A program made the position numbers and the translations under genes. From Sulfurimonas sp. RIFCSPLOWO2_12_36_12 (lineage in GTDB: Bacteria > Campylobacterota > Campylobacteria > Campylobacterales > Sulfurimonadaceae): a stretch of 64,000 nucleotides of DNA. The notes under the pieces were generated by a model that saw only the letters and a list, made by a program, of their open reading frames with translations, had not been told where the DNA came from and searched no databases. How positions within the stretch are numbered: the first letter of the stretch is position 1; every line of letters starts with the position of its first letter. The stretch spans positions 1 through 64,000 of the forward strand of contig MIBZ01000032.1 in assembly GCA_001829675.1 (NCBI GenBank), written 5' to 3'. Positions 52,378 through 61,069 of the stretch are shown here, one piece after another.

Positions 52378-52491
52378 TTATCCTTGTCTCTGTTTATGTT
52401 TTTTAACTTTGCAGATTACTCTTACAATGCCTTTTCTTTTGATAACTTTACAATCATCACACATCTTCTTAACTGAAGCTCTTACTTTCAT
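52378..52491 (-). CDS. rpmJ: Large ribosomal subunit protein bL36
   Basis: A 37-aa frame from the ATG at 52489-52491 to the TAA at 52378-52380, reading [20 protein letters not shown] and ending [18 protein letters not shown]11, C14, C27 and H32 form the zinc site of the C+ type. First gene of the alpha operon here; infA, its usual upstream neighbour, is 3.4 kb away. Confidence 0.96.
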   Translation of the reverse strand: MKVRASVKKMCDDCKVIKRKGIVRVICKVKKHKQRQG

Positions 52492-52508
52492 CGAAAGTCC
52501 TTACAATA

Positions 52509-52578
52509 AATTCTCATAAAATTTGAACAGAGTTCAGCTTTTATTCAGTCACTAAAGCTACGCCTATCGGCGAGAATT
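52509..52578. repeat. Dispersed 70-bp element, copy 2 (alpha-operon leader)
   Basis: Ends AATTCTC (52509-52515) and GAGAATT (52572-52578) are perfect 7-bp inverted repeats. In between lie GAAC-AGA-GTTC (52524-52534) and CGCC-TATC-GGCG (52561-52572 region) hairpins. It shares an exact 31-bp block with the copy at 45033-45098. Confidence 0.65.
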
Positions 52579-52583
52579 AATAC

Positions 52584-52616
52584 ATTCTCATAAAATCTGA
52601 ACAGAGTTCAGCTTTA
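52584..52616. repeat. 33-bp partial direct duplicate of the element's left half
   Basis: ATTCTCATAAAATCTGAACA then GAGTTCAGCTTTA repeats 52510-52542 with two differences, including CTGAAC instead of TTGAAC, which makes the CTGAAC/GTTCAG hairpin a perfect 6-bp stem. Confidence 0.7.
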
Positions 52617-52733
52617 CCCCTACTCTTTGCTGTCTGTAGGCAAACAATTTTAGCTTACCAATACTTTTATCTATACATATCTATATAGGTAAAAATACTC
52701 TTCTATTTTGTTAAAACAGCAAAGCGGATGAGG

Positions 52734-52739
52734 ATTATA
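52734..52739 (-). promoter_or_regulatory. -10 box of the rpmJ-rpsM-rpsK-rpsD-rpoA-rplQ operon
   Basis: On the minus strand TTTATTTGTGTATAATCC holds TATAAT after a T-rich tract, about 240 bp before rpmJ. The start site would be near 52727, giving a leader that includes the repeat elements. Confidence 0.5.
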
Positions 52740-52815
52740 CACAAATAAATGTAAAAGATTTATTAAGTTGCTTTATTTTGTTTACTTTAATAAATTTTGA
52801 CTCTATTTTTACAAA

Positions 52816-53160
52816 TTAATCCCATAAAACACTCACCCCATACTCTTGATTTAGAACTATAAATTTATTGTAGTAAACTTTTTTACCATATTTTTTACTC
52901 AATAACTCTACTTCTATACTTTCATCCTCAAGAAGTTCTCTTATCTCTTTATATGAGAGCCATTTTCCATATTTTGCAAGACTGTTTTGCCAAATTCTAA
53001 AATCACATGTAGAGCTCTTTGTAAGTTCAAACATCTCTCCATCTTCGGTTTTCCAATTAGCATTTGAGCATGCATACAGTTTTACTTTTTTGCCGCTTAC
53101 TTCTTTATCCCTGACTTCAATACTTCCATTATCACAATATGGGCATTTTCCTAAAATCAT
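52816..53160 (-). CDS. Zinc-ribbon protein related to topoisomerase C-terminal zinc fingers
   Basis: 114 aa. The N-terminus MILGKCPYCDNGSIEVRD, then YACSNANWK and STCDFRIWQ, forms a four-cysteine ribbon (CxxC...C...C) like those at the end of DNA topoisomerase I, with an insertion between the last two cysteines. The C-terminal half is helical/charged (YKEIRELLEDESIEVELLSKK) without known fold. Possibly a nucleic-acid-binding accessory protein. Lies in the segment that interrupts the ribosomal cluster. Confidence 0.7.
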   Translation of the reverse strand: MILGKCPYCDNGSIEVRDKEVSGKKVKLYACSNANWKTEDGEMFELTKSSTCDFRIWQNSLAKYGKWLSYKEIRELLEDESIEVELLSKKYGKKVYYNKFIVLNQEYGVSVLWD

Positions 53161-53254
53161 TTGACACTCTTTTTTATAATACTATAACTATAAAAAAATT
53201 AAAATTTTAAAAATATGGCAAATTGCAAAGTTTTTATTTTAAAAAAAATTTATA

Positions 53255-53557
53255 CTAATTTAATAATCTTCTATCGGCATTAAATATGCTTTTTGCTTTT
53301 AAAAATAGAACTAACATATATATAACACCTATTCCATAATTCAATGTTTCTTCACTCGCTCCATAAGAGTATAAGTCAGCCCAAAAAAAGTAAATTATAG
53401 AACTAATAGCAATGGCTGCAATTACAAGAGAAACAAAATATAAACCATCACTATACAAACTAACAAGCAGAGCCAAACCAATATAAACAGGTACGGTGTG
53501 CCCCGTAAGATACCAATAGAGAGCTCCAACCATTATAATTAATATATTAAGCAGCAT
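53255..53557 (-). CDS. Small integral membrane protein of unknown function
   Basis: 100 aa with four hydrophobic segments, about residues 1-17, 23-36, 40-58 and 72-87, short polar loops and a basic end (KAKSIFNADRRLLN). No family recognised and no catalytic pattern. AT-rich flanks. Located between the zinc-ribbon gene and the CvfB-like gene in the segment interrupting the ribosomal operon. Confidence 0.6.
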   Translation of the reverse strand: MLLNILIIMVGALYWYLTGHTVPVYIGLALLVSLYSDGLYFVSLVIAAIAISSIIYFFWADLYSYGASEETLNYGIGVIYMLVLFLKAKSIFNADRRLLN

Positions 53558-53706
53558 TTTTTAACCTTCTTAATTATTTTTTATAAGTTTAACTAAATAT
53601 TTCTACAATTCAAAAAGAAGAGATAGTATCTTGTGTGCTAAAGTAGATATAATGCCAAACATAATTCTCGATTAAGTTGAGATAGACGGAATAACAAGGA
53701 AATATT

Positions 53707-54555
53707 TTGAAACAAAACGAACACTTAGAGCTCGGAGTCATTAACTGCCTGCGAATAGATAGACATACCCCTCACGGCATATTTTTAGAATCTCTGGATG
53801 AAAAGGATGTGCTTTTGCCGCAAGCCTATGTTACGGATGAGATGCATGATGATAAACTTATTGAGGTATTTTTATATACCGATTCGGAAGATAGACTCAT
53901 AGCAACAACACTAAAACCAAAAGCGATGCTTGATGGATTTGCTCTTTTTGAGGTAGTTGATGTTGCACCGTTTGGAGCATTTGTAAACTGGGGACTTGCA
54001 AAAGATCTGCTTGTTCCAAATATGTTTCAAAAAACGCCATTTAAAGTCGGCGACAAAAGATTTTTAAGGGTTGTTTACGATGAGAGAACTCATCGTCTTG
54101 TCGGAAGTGAAAAATTGGGTGATTTTTTCGATAAAAGACCTAAAGGACTTGCTTCGCACAAAGAGGTCGAAATACTCATTATTGCAAAAACTCCGCTTGG
54201 TTTTAAATGTATCGTAGAAGAAAAATACGAAGGCTTGATATACCACAATGAAATATTTGAAAAAGTGGATATCGGAAGCAAAAGAGTGGCGTTTGTCAAA
54301 ACTGTTAGAAAAGACGGGTGTATTGATTTAAGCCTTCAAGCCGGAGGAAGCAAACAAAAAGATCTCTCAAGCGAGAGAGTTTTATCTCTTTTAAAAAAGA
54401 GCAACGGAAGTATGCCGTATAATTACAAAAGCGATGCTCAGCTTATTAAAGATGTATTTGGGCTTAGCAAAAAAGAGTTTAAACGCTCACTTACTGCTCT
54501 CTTAGAGAGCGGAGCTATCGAAGTTAAAGACAGCGGTATTTATCTAAAGGGCTAA
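53707..54555 (+). CDS. CvfB/YitL-type S1-domain RNA-binding protein
   Basis: 282 aa, with a TTG start at 53707 after ACAAGGAA. The N-terminal S1-like domains include VLLPQAYVTDEM and FEVVDVAPFGAFVNWGLAKDLLVP. A middle barrel reads EEKYEGLIYHNEIFEKVDIG. The C-terminal winged helix is LSLLKKSNGSMPYNYKSDAQLIKDVFGLSKKEFKRSL. This domain order is that of CvfB, which in Staphylococcus affects virulence gene expression through RNA binding. First of a plus-strand group; the next gene starts 1 bp after its stop. Confidence 0.88.
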   Translation: MKQNEHLELGVINCLRIDRHTPHGIFLESLDEKDVLLPQAYVTDEMHDDKLIEVFLYTDSEDRLIATTLKPKAMLDGFALFEVVDVAPFGAFVNWGLAKDLLVPNMFQKTPFKVGDKRFLRVVYDERTHRLVGSEKLGDFFDKRPKGLASHKEVEILIIAKTPLGFKCIVEEKYEGLIYHNEIFEKVDIGSKRVAFVKTVRKDGCIDLSLQAGGSKQKDLSSERVLSLLKKSNGSMPYNYKSDAQLIKDVFGLSKKEFKRSLTALLESGAIEVKDSGIYLKG

Positions 54556-54556
54556 A

Positions 54557-54763
54557 ATGGCGAAAGAAAAAAAAAGCATAGAGCTCTCTGATAAAAAGAT
54601 ATCTTTCAATTTGGAGAGAGTTTCATATAATGTTATACGGTTTTTTCCAACCAAAATGACAGTAGATGTTATGGTGTTTGAAGATGGCATAAAAGATGGC
54701 GTAAAAACTATTCCCTTTGCCCATCTTCCAAAAGAGATAAAAAAAATTATTAAACCGAACTAA
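54557..54763 (+). CDS. Short conserved-looking protein of unknown function
   Basis: 68-aa cytoplasmic basic protein (MAKEKKSIELSDKKISFNLERV and a C-terminal FAHLPKEIKKIIKPN). No transmembrane segment and no known motif. It starts 1 bp after the CvfB-like stop and 20 bp before the acyltransferase, so it is co-translated with them. Tight packing and codon use support it as real. Confidence 0.65.
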   Translation: MAKEKKSIELSDKKISFNLERVSYNVIRFFPTKMTVDVMVFEDGIKDGVKTIPFAHLPKEIKKIIKPN

Positions 54764-54783
54764 ATATATTTAAGGAACTCCTT

Positions 54784-55473
54784 TTGACATTTAACCAAAT
54801 CAAGATGGCTGTCTACTCCACGGTTGTCACAAACTTTTATGGATTTAAACTGACAAAATTTAAAGATTCAAAAGATAAGAAGAGCCTTAGAATTGACTAT
54901 GCAAACAGACTGCTTAATAAATTAAATATAAAAATAAAAGTTATAAACGAAGAGAAACTTCCACAAGATGGACAATATCTTCTAATTTCAAATCATAGAA
55001 GCATTATCGACCCTCTGATTGTTGAAATTGCTACACAAAACAGCTTGATTTTTGGATACTGGATAGCAAAAAAAGAGCTCTATGACTCACTTTTTTTTGG
55101 AAAATTTACCAGAAATGCGGGAACAATTCTTCTTGACCGCGAAGCCTCTCAGATGAGCGGCTTTTTTAAAGATATAAAAAGTTGTGTCAAAGAGGGCAAC
55201 TCTGTTTTTATCTTTCCGGAGGGAACCAGAAACAAAACGGATGCGGAACTTACAGAGTTTAAAGAGGGCTCTCAAATTATTGCAATCAAAAATAGGCTTC
55301 CGATTCTTCCTGTTTTTATACGCTCAAAAGCAGATGCTATTTTAAAATCGGCAATAAATGACTCTACAGAGCAGCGAATAATTGAGCTAGAGATAGGCGA
55401 CATCATAGATTATAAAGATAAAACTATGCCTTTGGAAGAGGCTTATAGAAAACAGTTTAATATAACCAACTAA
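54784..55473 (+). CDS. 1-acyl-sn-glycerol-3-phosphate acyltransferase (PlsC family)
   Basis: 229-aa lysophosphatidic acid acyltransferase-type enzyme of phospholipid synthesis. TTG start at 54784 after AAGGA. Catalytic NHRSIID (HX4D), the second block with TRNAGTILLDRE, and FPEGTRNKTD (glycerol-phosphate binding) are all present, followed by LPVFIRS. A hydrophobic stretch at about 78-95 may associate with the membrane. Other PlsC-fold acyltransferases cannot be excluded. Confidence 0.9.
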   Translation: MTFNQIKMAVYSTVVTNFYGFKLTKFKDSKDKKSLRIDYANRLLNKLNIKIKVINEEKLPQDGQYLLISNHRSIIDPLIVEIATQNSLIFGYWIAKKELYDSLFFGKFTRNAGTILLDREASQMSGFFKDIKSCVKEGNSVFIFPEGTRNKTDAELTEFKEGSQIIAIKNRLPILPVFIRSKADAILKSAINDSTEQRIIELEIGDIIDYKDKTMPLEEAYRKQFNITN

Positions 55474-55523
55474 ACTATTATCTCTTTTTGGTTAACATAC
55501 ATTACAAGAAATGGAGAAGCTAC

Positions 55524-55826
55524 ATGTCAGAAGTTAAAAAATGTAATTCATTGGAAGAAGTTAGACAAGAGATAGATAAAATTGACGATTTAATTGTTGA
55601 GCTTATATCTCAAAGAAGCCACCTTGTGCGTCAAGCTGCATCATTTAAAAACAGCATCGAAGAGGTTAAAGCCGAAGACAGAGTGGATTACATCTTGCAA
55701 AAAGTTCGTCATGCCGCAATTAAAGCTGATGTCTCTCCAAATATGATTTCTGATCTTTTTAAAATTATGATAAACGAGATGGTTGAGACAGAAATATCAG
55801 AATTTAGAAACACTCAAACATTTTAG
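55524..55826 (+). CDS. Chorismate mutase (AroQ / PchB-like)
   Basis: 100 aa from the ATG at 55524 (MSEVKKCNSLEEVRQEID), after a GGAGAAG site; a frame back to 55488 has no ribosome-binding site. Three-helix AroQ-type protein: VRQEIDKIDDLIVELISQRSHLV, the FK and EDRVDYIL active-site positions, and the C-terminal helix NMISDLFKIMINEMVETEISE. Stand-alone mutase converting chorismate to prephenate, or an isochorismate-pyruvate lyase relative. Ends at a hairpin shared with infA. Confidence 0.85.
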   Translation: MSEVKKCNSLEEVRQEIDKIDDLIVELISQRSHLVRQAASFKNSIEEVKAEDRVDYILQKVRHAAIKADVSPNMISDLFKIMINEMVETEISEFRNTQTF

Positions 55827-55838
55827 AGCAGTATATAT

Positions 55839-55862
55839 AAAAAGAGGGTGATACCTCTTTTT
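55839..55862. terminator. Bidirectional terminator between chorismate mutase and infA
   Basis: AAAAAGAGG (55839-55847), loop GTGATA, CCTCTTTTT (55854-55862): 9-bp stem with A and T runs on both sides, so it works as an intrinsic terminator for both convergent transcripts. The infA stop overlaps its right end. Confidence 0.8.
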
Positions 55863-56079
55863 ATTTGTATCTGTAAGTGATACGACCTTTATCAAGAGAG
55901 TATGGCGTTAGTTCAAGTTTTACCTTATCACCCGGTAATATTTTTATATAGTGCATACGCATCTTACCAGCGATATGACACAAAATAATATGCCCATTTT
56001 CTAACTCAACACGGAATGTTGCATTTGGCAAAGCCTCTATAATCTTGCCATCAACTTCGATAACATCTGATTTAGCCAT
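55861..56079 (-). CDS. infA: Translation initiation factor IF-1
   Basis: 72 aa from the ATG at 56079 ([20 protein letters not shown]), after an AAAGGAT site; the longer frame to 56187 runs into map and is rejected. Single S1/OB fold with [34 protein letters not shown]. It blocks the A site during initiation. Here infA ends the map-side transcript at a terminator and is not followed by rpmJ, an unusual break in the ribosomal cluster. Confidence 0.97.
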   Translation of the reverse strand: MAKSDVIEVDGKIIEALPNATFRVELENGHIILCHIAGKMRMHYIKILPGDKVKLELTPYSLDKGRITYRYK

Positions 56080-56095
56080 TTTAATCCTTTTTTTC

Positions 56096-56854
56096 TCAAG
56101 CCAGAGATAAAATTTCAGCTTTACCATTGACAATTGCAACAGTATGCTCGTAGTGTGAGCCGCGTAAACCATCGGCACTAACAACATCCCACTTGTTCTC
56201 TAAAATTAGTGGTTTTGAATCTTTTTGACAAATCATCGGTTCTAAACAAAAAACCATTCCGTTTTTTATCTTTGGACCTGCTTTTGCATCTTTTCCATCT
56301 AAATAATTTGGAATTTCAGGTTCTTCATGAGGTTTTTTGCCAATACCATGACCACAAAAGCTATGTAGTGGCACAAAACCTCTCGAACGAATTGAATTTT
56401 CCAATATAGCAGATAGTTCTTTAAATCTCATACCTACTTTAATTGACGCTATCGCCTCATAAAGAGAATCCTTAGCGCATGCGATAAGTTCTTCATCTTT
56501 AGCGGTTACTTTACCGACAGCTGCCGTAATTGCCCCGTCACCAAACCATCCATTAAGCTCAGTTCCAATATCATAACCTATAATATCACCATCTTGGAGT
56601 ATGTAGTCAGTTGGGATACCATGAATAATAACTTGATTAAGAGAGGTGCATACTGCATTAGGAAAGCCGTAAAGACCTTTAAAAGACGGCCTAGCACCTT
56701 GAGAGCGGATATAATCCTCTGCCATTGCGTCAAGCTCTTTTAAAGAAATCCCTACTTTTGTATTTTGTTTTAGAAGTTCTAGTGCTCCGCCAACAATTTT
56801 GTTGGCAGCGCGAAGTTTTTCAATCTCCACTGGTTGTCTTAGCGCAATGGCCAT
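56096..56854 (-). CDS. map: Methionine aminopeptidase type I
   Basis: Removes N-terminal Met from new proteins. 252 aa. Metal ligands are all present: IGYDIG and WFGDGA (two Asp), [13 protein letters not shown] (His), VFCLEPM (Glu), and the final SHYEHTVAI (Glu). [23 protein letters not shown] is typical. Between secY (3 bp) and infA. Confidence 0.96.
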   Translation of the reverse strand: MAIALRQPVEIEKLRAANKIVGGALELLKQNTKVGISLKELDAMAEDYIRSQGARPSFKGLYGFPNAVCTSLNQVIIHGIPTDYILQDGDIIGYDIGTELNGWFGDGAITAAVGKVTAKDEELIACAKDSLYEAIASIKVGMRFKELSAILENSIRSRGFVPLHSFCGHGIGKKPHEEPEIPNYLDGKDAKAGPKIKNGMVFCLEPMICQKDSKPLILENKWDVVSADGLRGSHYEHTVAIVNGKAEILSLA

Positions 56855-56857
56855 TAT

Positions 56858-58120
56858 TTATAGACCAACTGCACTTAGCGTCTCATATTTACTCATGTAA
56901 ATTTGAGCTTCAATTTTTCTCATTGTATCAAGTGCAACTTGCACAACGATTAAAACTGCCGTACCGCCAAAGAAGAACGGAACGCCCATCCCCTTTATAA
57001 TCATGAACGGCAGTGTAGCAACAAGTCCGAGATAAAGAGCGCCCGTAAATGTTAGATTACTGGCTGTGGTATTTAAAAATTCAGCAGTAGCATTTCCGGT
57101 ACGAATACCAGGAATAAATCCACCCTGTTTTTTCAAATTTTCAGATATATCTTTTGCATTGAAAGTGATTGATGCATAAAAGAATGCAAAGAAAACAACA
57201 AAAATAAATGTCAAAAAGTTAAAGAAATAACTATTTGGATTTAGATAATCTGCAATTGCTATAATAGTAGGATTGCTACTGCTAGATAAAACAGTCATAG
57301 GAAACATTAATATTGCACTAGCAAAGATAACCGGAATAACACCGGCCAAATTAACTTTAATAGGAATATAGTTCATAACTCTCTTATTTTGGTTTTGCAT
57401 AATAACTTTTTTAGCATATGTAACAGGAACACGGCGTTCACCAAGCTCAACATAAATAATAACAGCAATTGTTCCAAATACAAGAGCAAGAATTGCAATT
57501 ACAGTTAAAAAGCTCATAGCGCCTGTATTAACCATTGTAAACATTTGACCTATTGCACTTGGTATTGCCGAAACAATTCCGGCAAAAATAATCAAAGATA
57601 TACCGTTACCTATACCGCTTTGAGTAATCTGTTCACCAATCCACATTAGTAACATAGTTCCGGCTAACATTGAGATAGCAGAAAGCATTATAAATGTATT
57701 TAAATCAACTAATATTGCGCTATTACCGTTTGGTCCTGTTAAACTTTGAAGTCCAACACTTATACCGATAGCTTGAATAATTGTAATAACAATTGTCGCA
57801 TAGCGAATAATTTGCATATACCTAACCATTCCATCTCGTTCTTTTTTCATCTGTCCAAGCGGAGCAAATGTAGCAGCCAAAAGTTCCATAATAATTGAAG
57901 CGGTAATGTAAGGCATAATTCCAAGAGCTATGATTGACATTCTCTCAACGGCATTACCGCTGAACATATTAAATAAACCTAATGCATCTGCTTGGTGGGA
58001 ATCGAAGAATGAAGCTATAACAGCAGCGTCAACGCCTGGAACTGGCACATATGCCAGTAGGCGATAAATAAATAAAAACCCGATAGTAATAAATATCTTA
58101 TTAACTAGATTTTTATTCAC
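56858..58120 (-). CDS. secY: Preprotein translocase subunit SecY
   Basis: Channel of the Sec translocon, 420 aa with ten transmembrane helices. RLLAYVPVPGVD at the first helix, GIMPYITASIIMELL near helix 2, ITQSGIGNGISLIIFAGI, GERRVPVTYAKK on the cytoplasmic loop, and the C-terminal ALDTMRKIEAQI are diagnostic. Starts 3 bp after rplO; partner SecE is at 27.9 kb. Confidence 0.97.
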   Translation of the reverse strand: MNKNLVNKIFITIGFLFIYRLLAYVPVPGVDAAVIASFFDSHQADALGLFNMFSGNAVERMSIIALGIMPYITASIIMELLAATFAPLGQMKKERDGMVRYMQIIRYATIVITIIQAIGISVGLQSLTGPNGNSAILVDLNTFIMLSAISMLAGTMLLMWIGEQITQSGIGNGISLIIFAGIVSAIPSAIGQMFTMVNTGAMSFLTVIAILALVFGTIAVIIYVELGERRVPVTYAKKVIMQNQNKRVMNYIPIKVNLAGVIPVIFASAILMFPMTVLSSSSNPTIIAIADYLNPNSYFFNFLTFIFVVFFAFFYASITFNAKDISENLKKQGGFIPGIRTGNATAEFLNTTASNLTFTGALYLGLVATLPFMIIKGMGVPFFFGGTAVLIVVQVALDTMRKIEAQIYMSKYETLSAVGL

Positions 58121-58122
58121 GA

Positions 58123-58521
58123 CTATTTACCCGTAGTAGTAACGTTATCGTCTTTAATTTTTGATGCTAAATCTTTAGCAGAAGCACCAACTAACTTAAC
58201 TTTTGTTACAGAAGCGGCAATTTTATGAACACCACGGATACTCTCTATAGTAATTTCACTTAACTCTGCAACTGCTTTTATTTTATCAACATTAATTACA
58301 TATGGTTTTACAACACGAGATGTAAATCCGATTTTAGGTAATCTTCTTGCAAGTGGAGTTTGTCCACCTTCAAAGTTTCTTTTTCTTGAACTACCAGAAC
58401 GAGCAGTTTGACCTTTTCCACCACGAGTAGAAGTCTTACCCATTCCAGAACCACATCCACGCCCAACTCTTTTACGATTTGCCGTAGAACCTTCAGCAGG
58501 TGTTAAATTTTCAATACCCAT
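58123..58521 (-). CDS. rplO: Large ribosomal subunit protein uL15
   Basis: 132 aa from the second ATG (58521, [13 protein letters not shown]), which has AAGGAT 5 bp upstream. [23 protein letters not shown] and [17 protein letters not shown] are typical. The start follows rpsE by 3 bp, leaving no room for rpmD (L30), which is missing from this phylum. Confidence 0.97.
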   Translation of the reverse strand: MGIENLTPAEGSTANRKRVGRGCGSGMGKTSTRGGKGQTARSGSSRKRNFEGGQTPLARRLPKIGFTSRVVKPYVINVDKIKAVAELSEITIESIRGVHKIAASVTKVKLVGASAKDLASKIKDDNVTTTGK

Positions 58522-58524
58522 CAT

Positions 58525-58965
58525 CTATCCTTTTAAGCGACCTAGTGCTTCAACTGTAGCGCGCACTAGTGTAGCTGGATTGTTTGAACCGATTGACTTT
58601 GTAAGTACATCTTTTATACCTGCAAGTTCAAGAACAGGACGAGTAGCACCACCCGCGATTACCCCTGTACCCTCTGATGCCGGCTTTAATAAAATACGAC
58701 TTGCATTGTATTTATGCTCAATATCATGTGCAATTGTAGTACCTCTGATACTAACTTTACTTAAGTTTTTAAATGCATTATCTACGGCTTTTTTAATTGC
58801 ATCTGGAACTTCTTTCGCTTTTCCAGTGCCAAAACCGATAGTACCTTTTTTATCACCAACTACTATCAATGCTGTAAAACGGAAACGACGCCCGCCTTTT
58901 ACAACTTTTGTAACACGACCTATATTTACTATTGATTCTTCAAAATCTTCTCTATTGATTTCCAT
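58525..58965 (-). CDS. rpsE: Small ribosomal subunit protein uS5
   Basis: 146 aa, shorter than E. coli (166). [21 protein letters not shown] and [19 protein letters not shown] are characteristic; proofreading and helicase roles at the mRNA entry. 8 bp after rplR and directly before rplO. Confidence 0.97.
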   Translation of the reverse strand: MEINREDFEESIVNIGRVTKVVKGGRRFRFTALIVVGDKKGTIGFGTGKAKEVPDAIKKAVDNAFKNLSKVSIRGTTIAHDIEHKYNASRILLKPASEGTGVIAGGATRPVLELAGIKDVLTKSIGSNNPATLVRATVEALGRLKG

Positions 58966-58973
58966 TTTAACCC

Positions 58974-59330
58974 CTAGAACTTAATTTCGTTTGCACGAAG
59001 TGCGTCACCAAATGCAGCTATTACACCGTGGTATTGGTAACCATTACGATCAAATACAATCTCAGAAATATTAGCTTTTTTCAGTGAAGCAGCAAATACT
59101 TCACCAAGCGCAGCTGCACCCTCTTTGTTTGCTTTATGACCTGTTACTTTTGAATTAATAGCAGCTAGCGTTGTAGCTGTTACATCATCAATAGCTTGAA
59201 CACTCAAATAACGATTTGAACGAAATACAGAAACACGAGGAAGTGAAGCACAACCAGATATTTTTGCACGAATACGGCGTTTTCGCTTTAAACGATTAGC
59301 TATCTTGCTTTTTAATACTTTAGCATTCAT
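58974..59330 (-). CDS. rplR: Large ribosomal subunit protein uL18
   Basis: 118 aa 5S rRNA-binding protein. [24 protein letters not shown] and [20 protein letters not shown] define it. Follows rplF by 13 bp in the spc operon. Confidence 0.97.
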   Translation of the reverse strand: MNAKVLKSKIANRLKRKRRIRAKISGCASLPRVSVFRSNRYLSVQAIDDVTATTLAAINSKVTGHKANKEGAAALGEVFAASLKKANISEIVFDRNGYQYHGVIAAFGDALRANEIKF

Positions 59331-59343
59331 TTATACTCCTCCC

Positions 59344-59880
59344 TTATTTCTTAGAAGTTTTACCGGCTTTACGCGCGATAACTTCCTCAACATATTTAAC
59401 ACCTTTACCTTTGTAAGGCTCTGGTGGACGGAATGATCTTATCTCAGCAGCAGTTTGACCAAGCGATTGCTTGTCATGACTTTTAAGAGTAATAACATTT
59501 TTTTCAACGACAGCTTCAACACCTGATGGTAATTCATAGTTGATATCGTGTGAATATCCAAGTTGTAGGTTAAGTACGCTACCATTAACAGCAGCACGGT
59601 AACCAACACCATTAATCTCTAAAGCTTTTGTATATCCAGTTGTTAAACCAGTAACTACATTTTGAGCCAGTGCACGATATGTACCCCAGAAAGCTCTATG
59701 AGCACGAGAATCCGATAGTGTTGCAAAAGTTAAAACATTACCATCTAAAGTGAAAGCAACATTTCCTTTTGTATCTAAATCAACACTATTTTTGCCTTTA
59801 GCAAAAGTTATAACATTTTCGTTTGCACTAACAGCTATATCAGATGCAAATTGTACGGGTAATTTACCAATTCTTGACAT
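59344..59880 (-). CDS. rplF: Large ribosomal subunit protein uL6
   Basis: 178 aa with the two-domain fold near the sarcin-ricin loop. MSRIGKLPV start and the C-terminal LGQTAAEIRSFRPPEPYKGKGVKY with KAGKTSKK end. 12 bp after rpsH. Confidence 0.97.
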   Translation of the reverse strand: MSRIGKLPVQFASDIAVSANENVITFAKGKNSVDLDTKGNVAFTLDGNVLTFATLSDSRAHRAFWGTYRALAQNVVTGLTTGYTKALEINGVGYRAAVNGSVLNLQLGYSHDINYELPSGVEAVVEKNVITLKSHDKQSLGQTAAEIRSFRPPEPYKGKGVKYVEEVIARKAGKTSKK

Positions 59881-59892
59881 GTTATTTCCTTC

Positions 59893-60288
59893 CTACCAAA
59901 TCGTACACATAACTTCGCCACCAACGCCAAGCTGGAAAGCTTTATCGTTTGGTAGAATGCCATGTGATGTACTAACAATAATAGTTCCGTAACCATTTTT
60001 GAAACGCTTAATCTCTTCTTTGCCTTTGTAGACACGACGACCAGGTTTAGATATTCTCTTCATTTCATTAATGACACTTTTACCGTTTTCACCGTATTTC
60101 AATACAACATTGATAGTCTTTTTAACGCCGTCTTCAACAACATTAGAACTTTCAATATAACCTTTTTCAACTAAAATGTTTGCCATTGCTTCAATACTCT
60201 TAGAGTGAACAAGCGTAGTAACATCTAATCTTCTCATACCAGCATTACGAATACGAGTTAACGCGTCCGATACTAAATCATTTATCAT
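59893..60288 (-). CDS. rpsH: Small ribosomal subunit protein uS8
   Basis: 131 aa central-domain 16S binder, spc-operon repressor in E. coli. [20 protein letters not shown] start and the C-terminal [31 protein letters not shown] are diagnostic. 46 bp after rpsN. Confidence 0.97.
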   Translation of the reverse strand: MINDLVSDALTRIRNAGMRRLDVTTLVHSKSIEAMANILVEKGYIESSNVVEDGVKKTINVVLKYGENGKSVINEMKRISKPGRRVYKGKEEIKRFKNGYGTIIVSTSHGILPNDKAFQLGVGGEVMCTIW

Positions 60289-60334
60289 TTTTTTCCTTTG
60301 CTAATCATCAGAAGTTTCAAGGGTAGACTGTTGC

Positions 60335-60520
60335 CTACCAGCTTGACTTTCTAACGCCTGGGATTAATCCCTCATTTGCCATTTTTCTAAAACATACACG
60401 ACATATTCCGAAGTCACGGATAACAGAGTGTGGACGACCACAAATCTGACATCTTGTGTAACCGCGAACTTTAAACTTCGGCTCTCTAGAAGCCTTTACA
60501 ATCATCGACTTCTTAGCCAT
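60335..60520 (-). CDS. rpsN: Small ribosomal subunit protein uS14 (zinc-binding type)
   Basis: 61 aa, the short C+ form: [20 protein letters not shown] followed by RVCFR gives two CxxC pairs. It overlaps the rplE stop by 1 bp (ATGA-type coupling). Confidence 0.97.
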   Translation of the reverse strand: MAKKSMIVKASREPKFKVRGYTRCQICGRPHSVIRDFGICRVCFRKMANEGLIPGVRKSSW

Positions 60521-61065
60521 TAGTTGCTCCCTTTAGTAAAAGGCATACCCATTTTCTCTAAAAGAGCAAATCCTGCCTTGTCTGAATCAGCAGTCGTTAC
60601 AACCGTGATATTCATACCATGAATTTGCATGATAGAATCATAACTGATTTCTGGAAAAATCAATTGCTCTTGTAGTCCAAAGTTGTAGTTACCACGACCG
60701 TCAAAACCATTTCTAGGAACTCCACGAAAGTCTTTCACACGCGGAAGAGCAATAGAAACTAGACGATCAAAAAAGTTGTACATCTTTTCACCACGAAGCG
60801 TTACACGAATACCAACAGGCATTCCTTCACGAACTTTAAAACCAGCAACTGATTTTTTTGCTATTACCGTGCTTGCTTTTTGACCGGCAATTTTAGTAAT
60901 AGTATCTTCAATGTTTTGGATAAGTTTATTATCTTTCATCGCAAAACCTGCACCAACAGAGATAATTACCTTATCTAATGAAGGAGTTTGCATCGGGTTT
61001 TTAATCCCTAAGTCTGCTTGCAACTCAGATTTTAAACTTAAATATTTTTCTTTTAAACGAGCCAT
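60520..61065 (-). CDS. rplE: Large ribosomal subunit protein uL5
   Basis: 181 aa 5S-binding protein contacting P-site t[33 protein letters not shown] and [20 protein letters not shown]-like motif ([17 protein letters not shown]) are family hallmarks. 4 bp after rplX. Confidence 0.97.
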   Translation of the reverse strand: MARLKEKYLSLKSELQADLGIKNPMQTPSLDKVIISVGAGFAMKDNKLIQNIEDTITKIAGQKASTVIAKKSVAGFKVREGMPVGIRVTLRGEKMYNFFDRLVSIALPRVKDFRGVPRNGFDGRGNYNFGLQEQLIFPEISYDSIMQIHGMNITVVTTADSDKAGFALLEKMGMPFTKGSN

Positions 61066-61069
61066 CTAC

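Larger units (their letters stand above)
52492..52815. other. 324-bp alpha-operon leader with repeats, no gene
   Basis: Contains the long 5' leader of the rpmJ-rplQ operon and its promoter, one full 70-bp dispersed element (52509-52578), a 33-bp partial duplicate of its half (52584-52616), and an AT-rich stretch running to the end of the zinc-finger gene. No open frame of note. Confidence 0.65.

Noticed and set aside
55861-56187. 108-codon version of infA
   Set aside because: The added N-terminus lies inside map in another frame; IF-1 is 72 aa and has its own ribosome-binding site.
58521-58527. Missing rpmD as a local deletion
   Set aside because: Absence of L30 between rpsE and rplO is normal for Campylobacterota.
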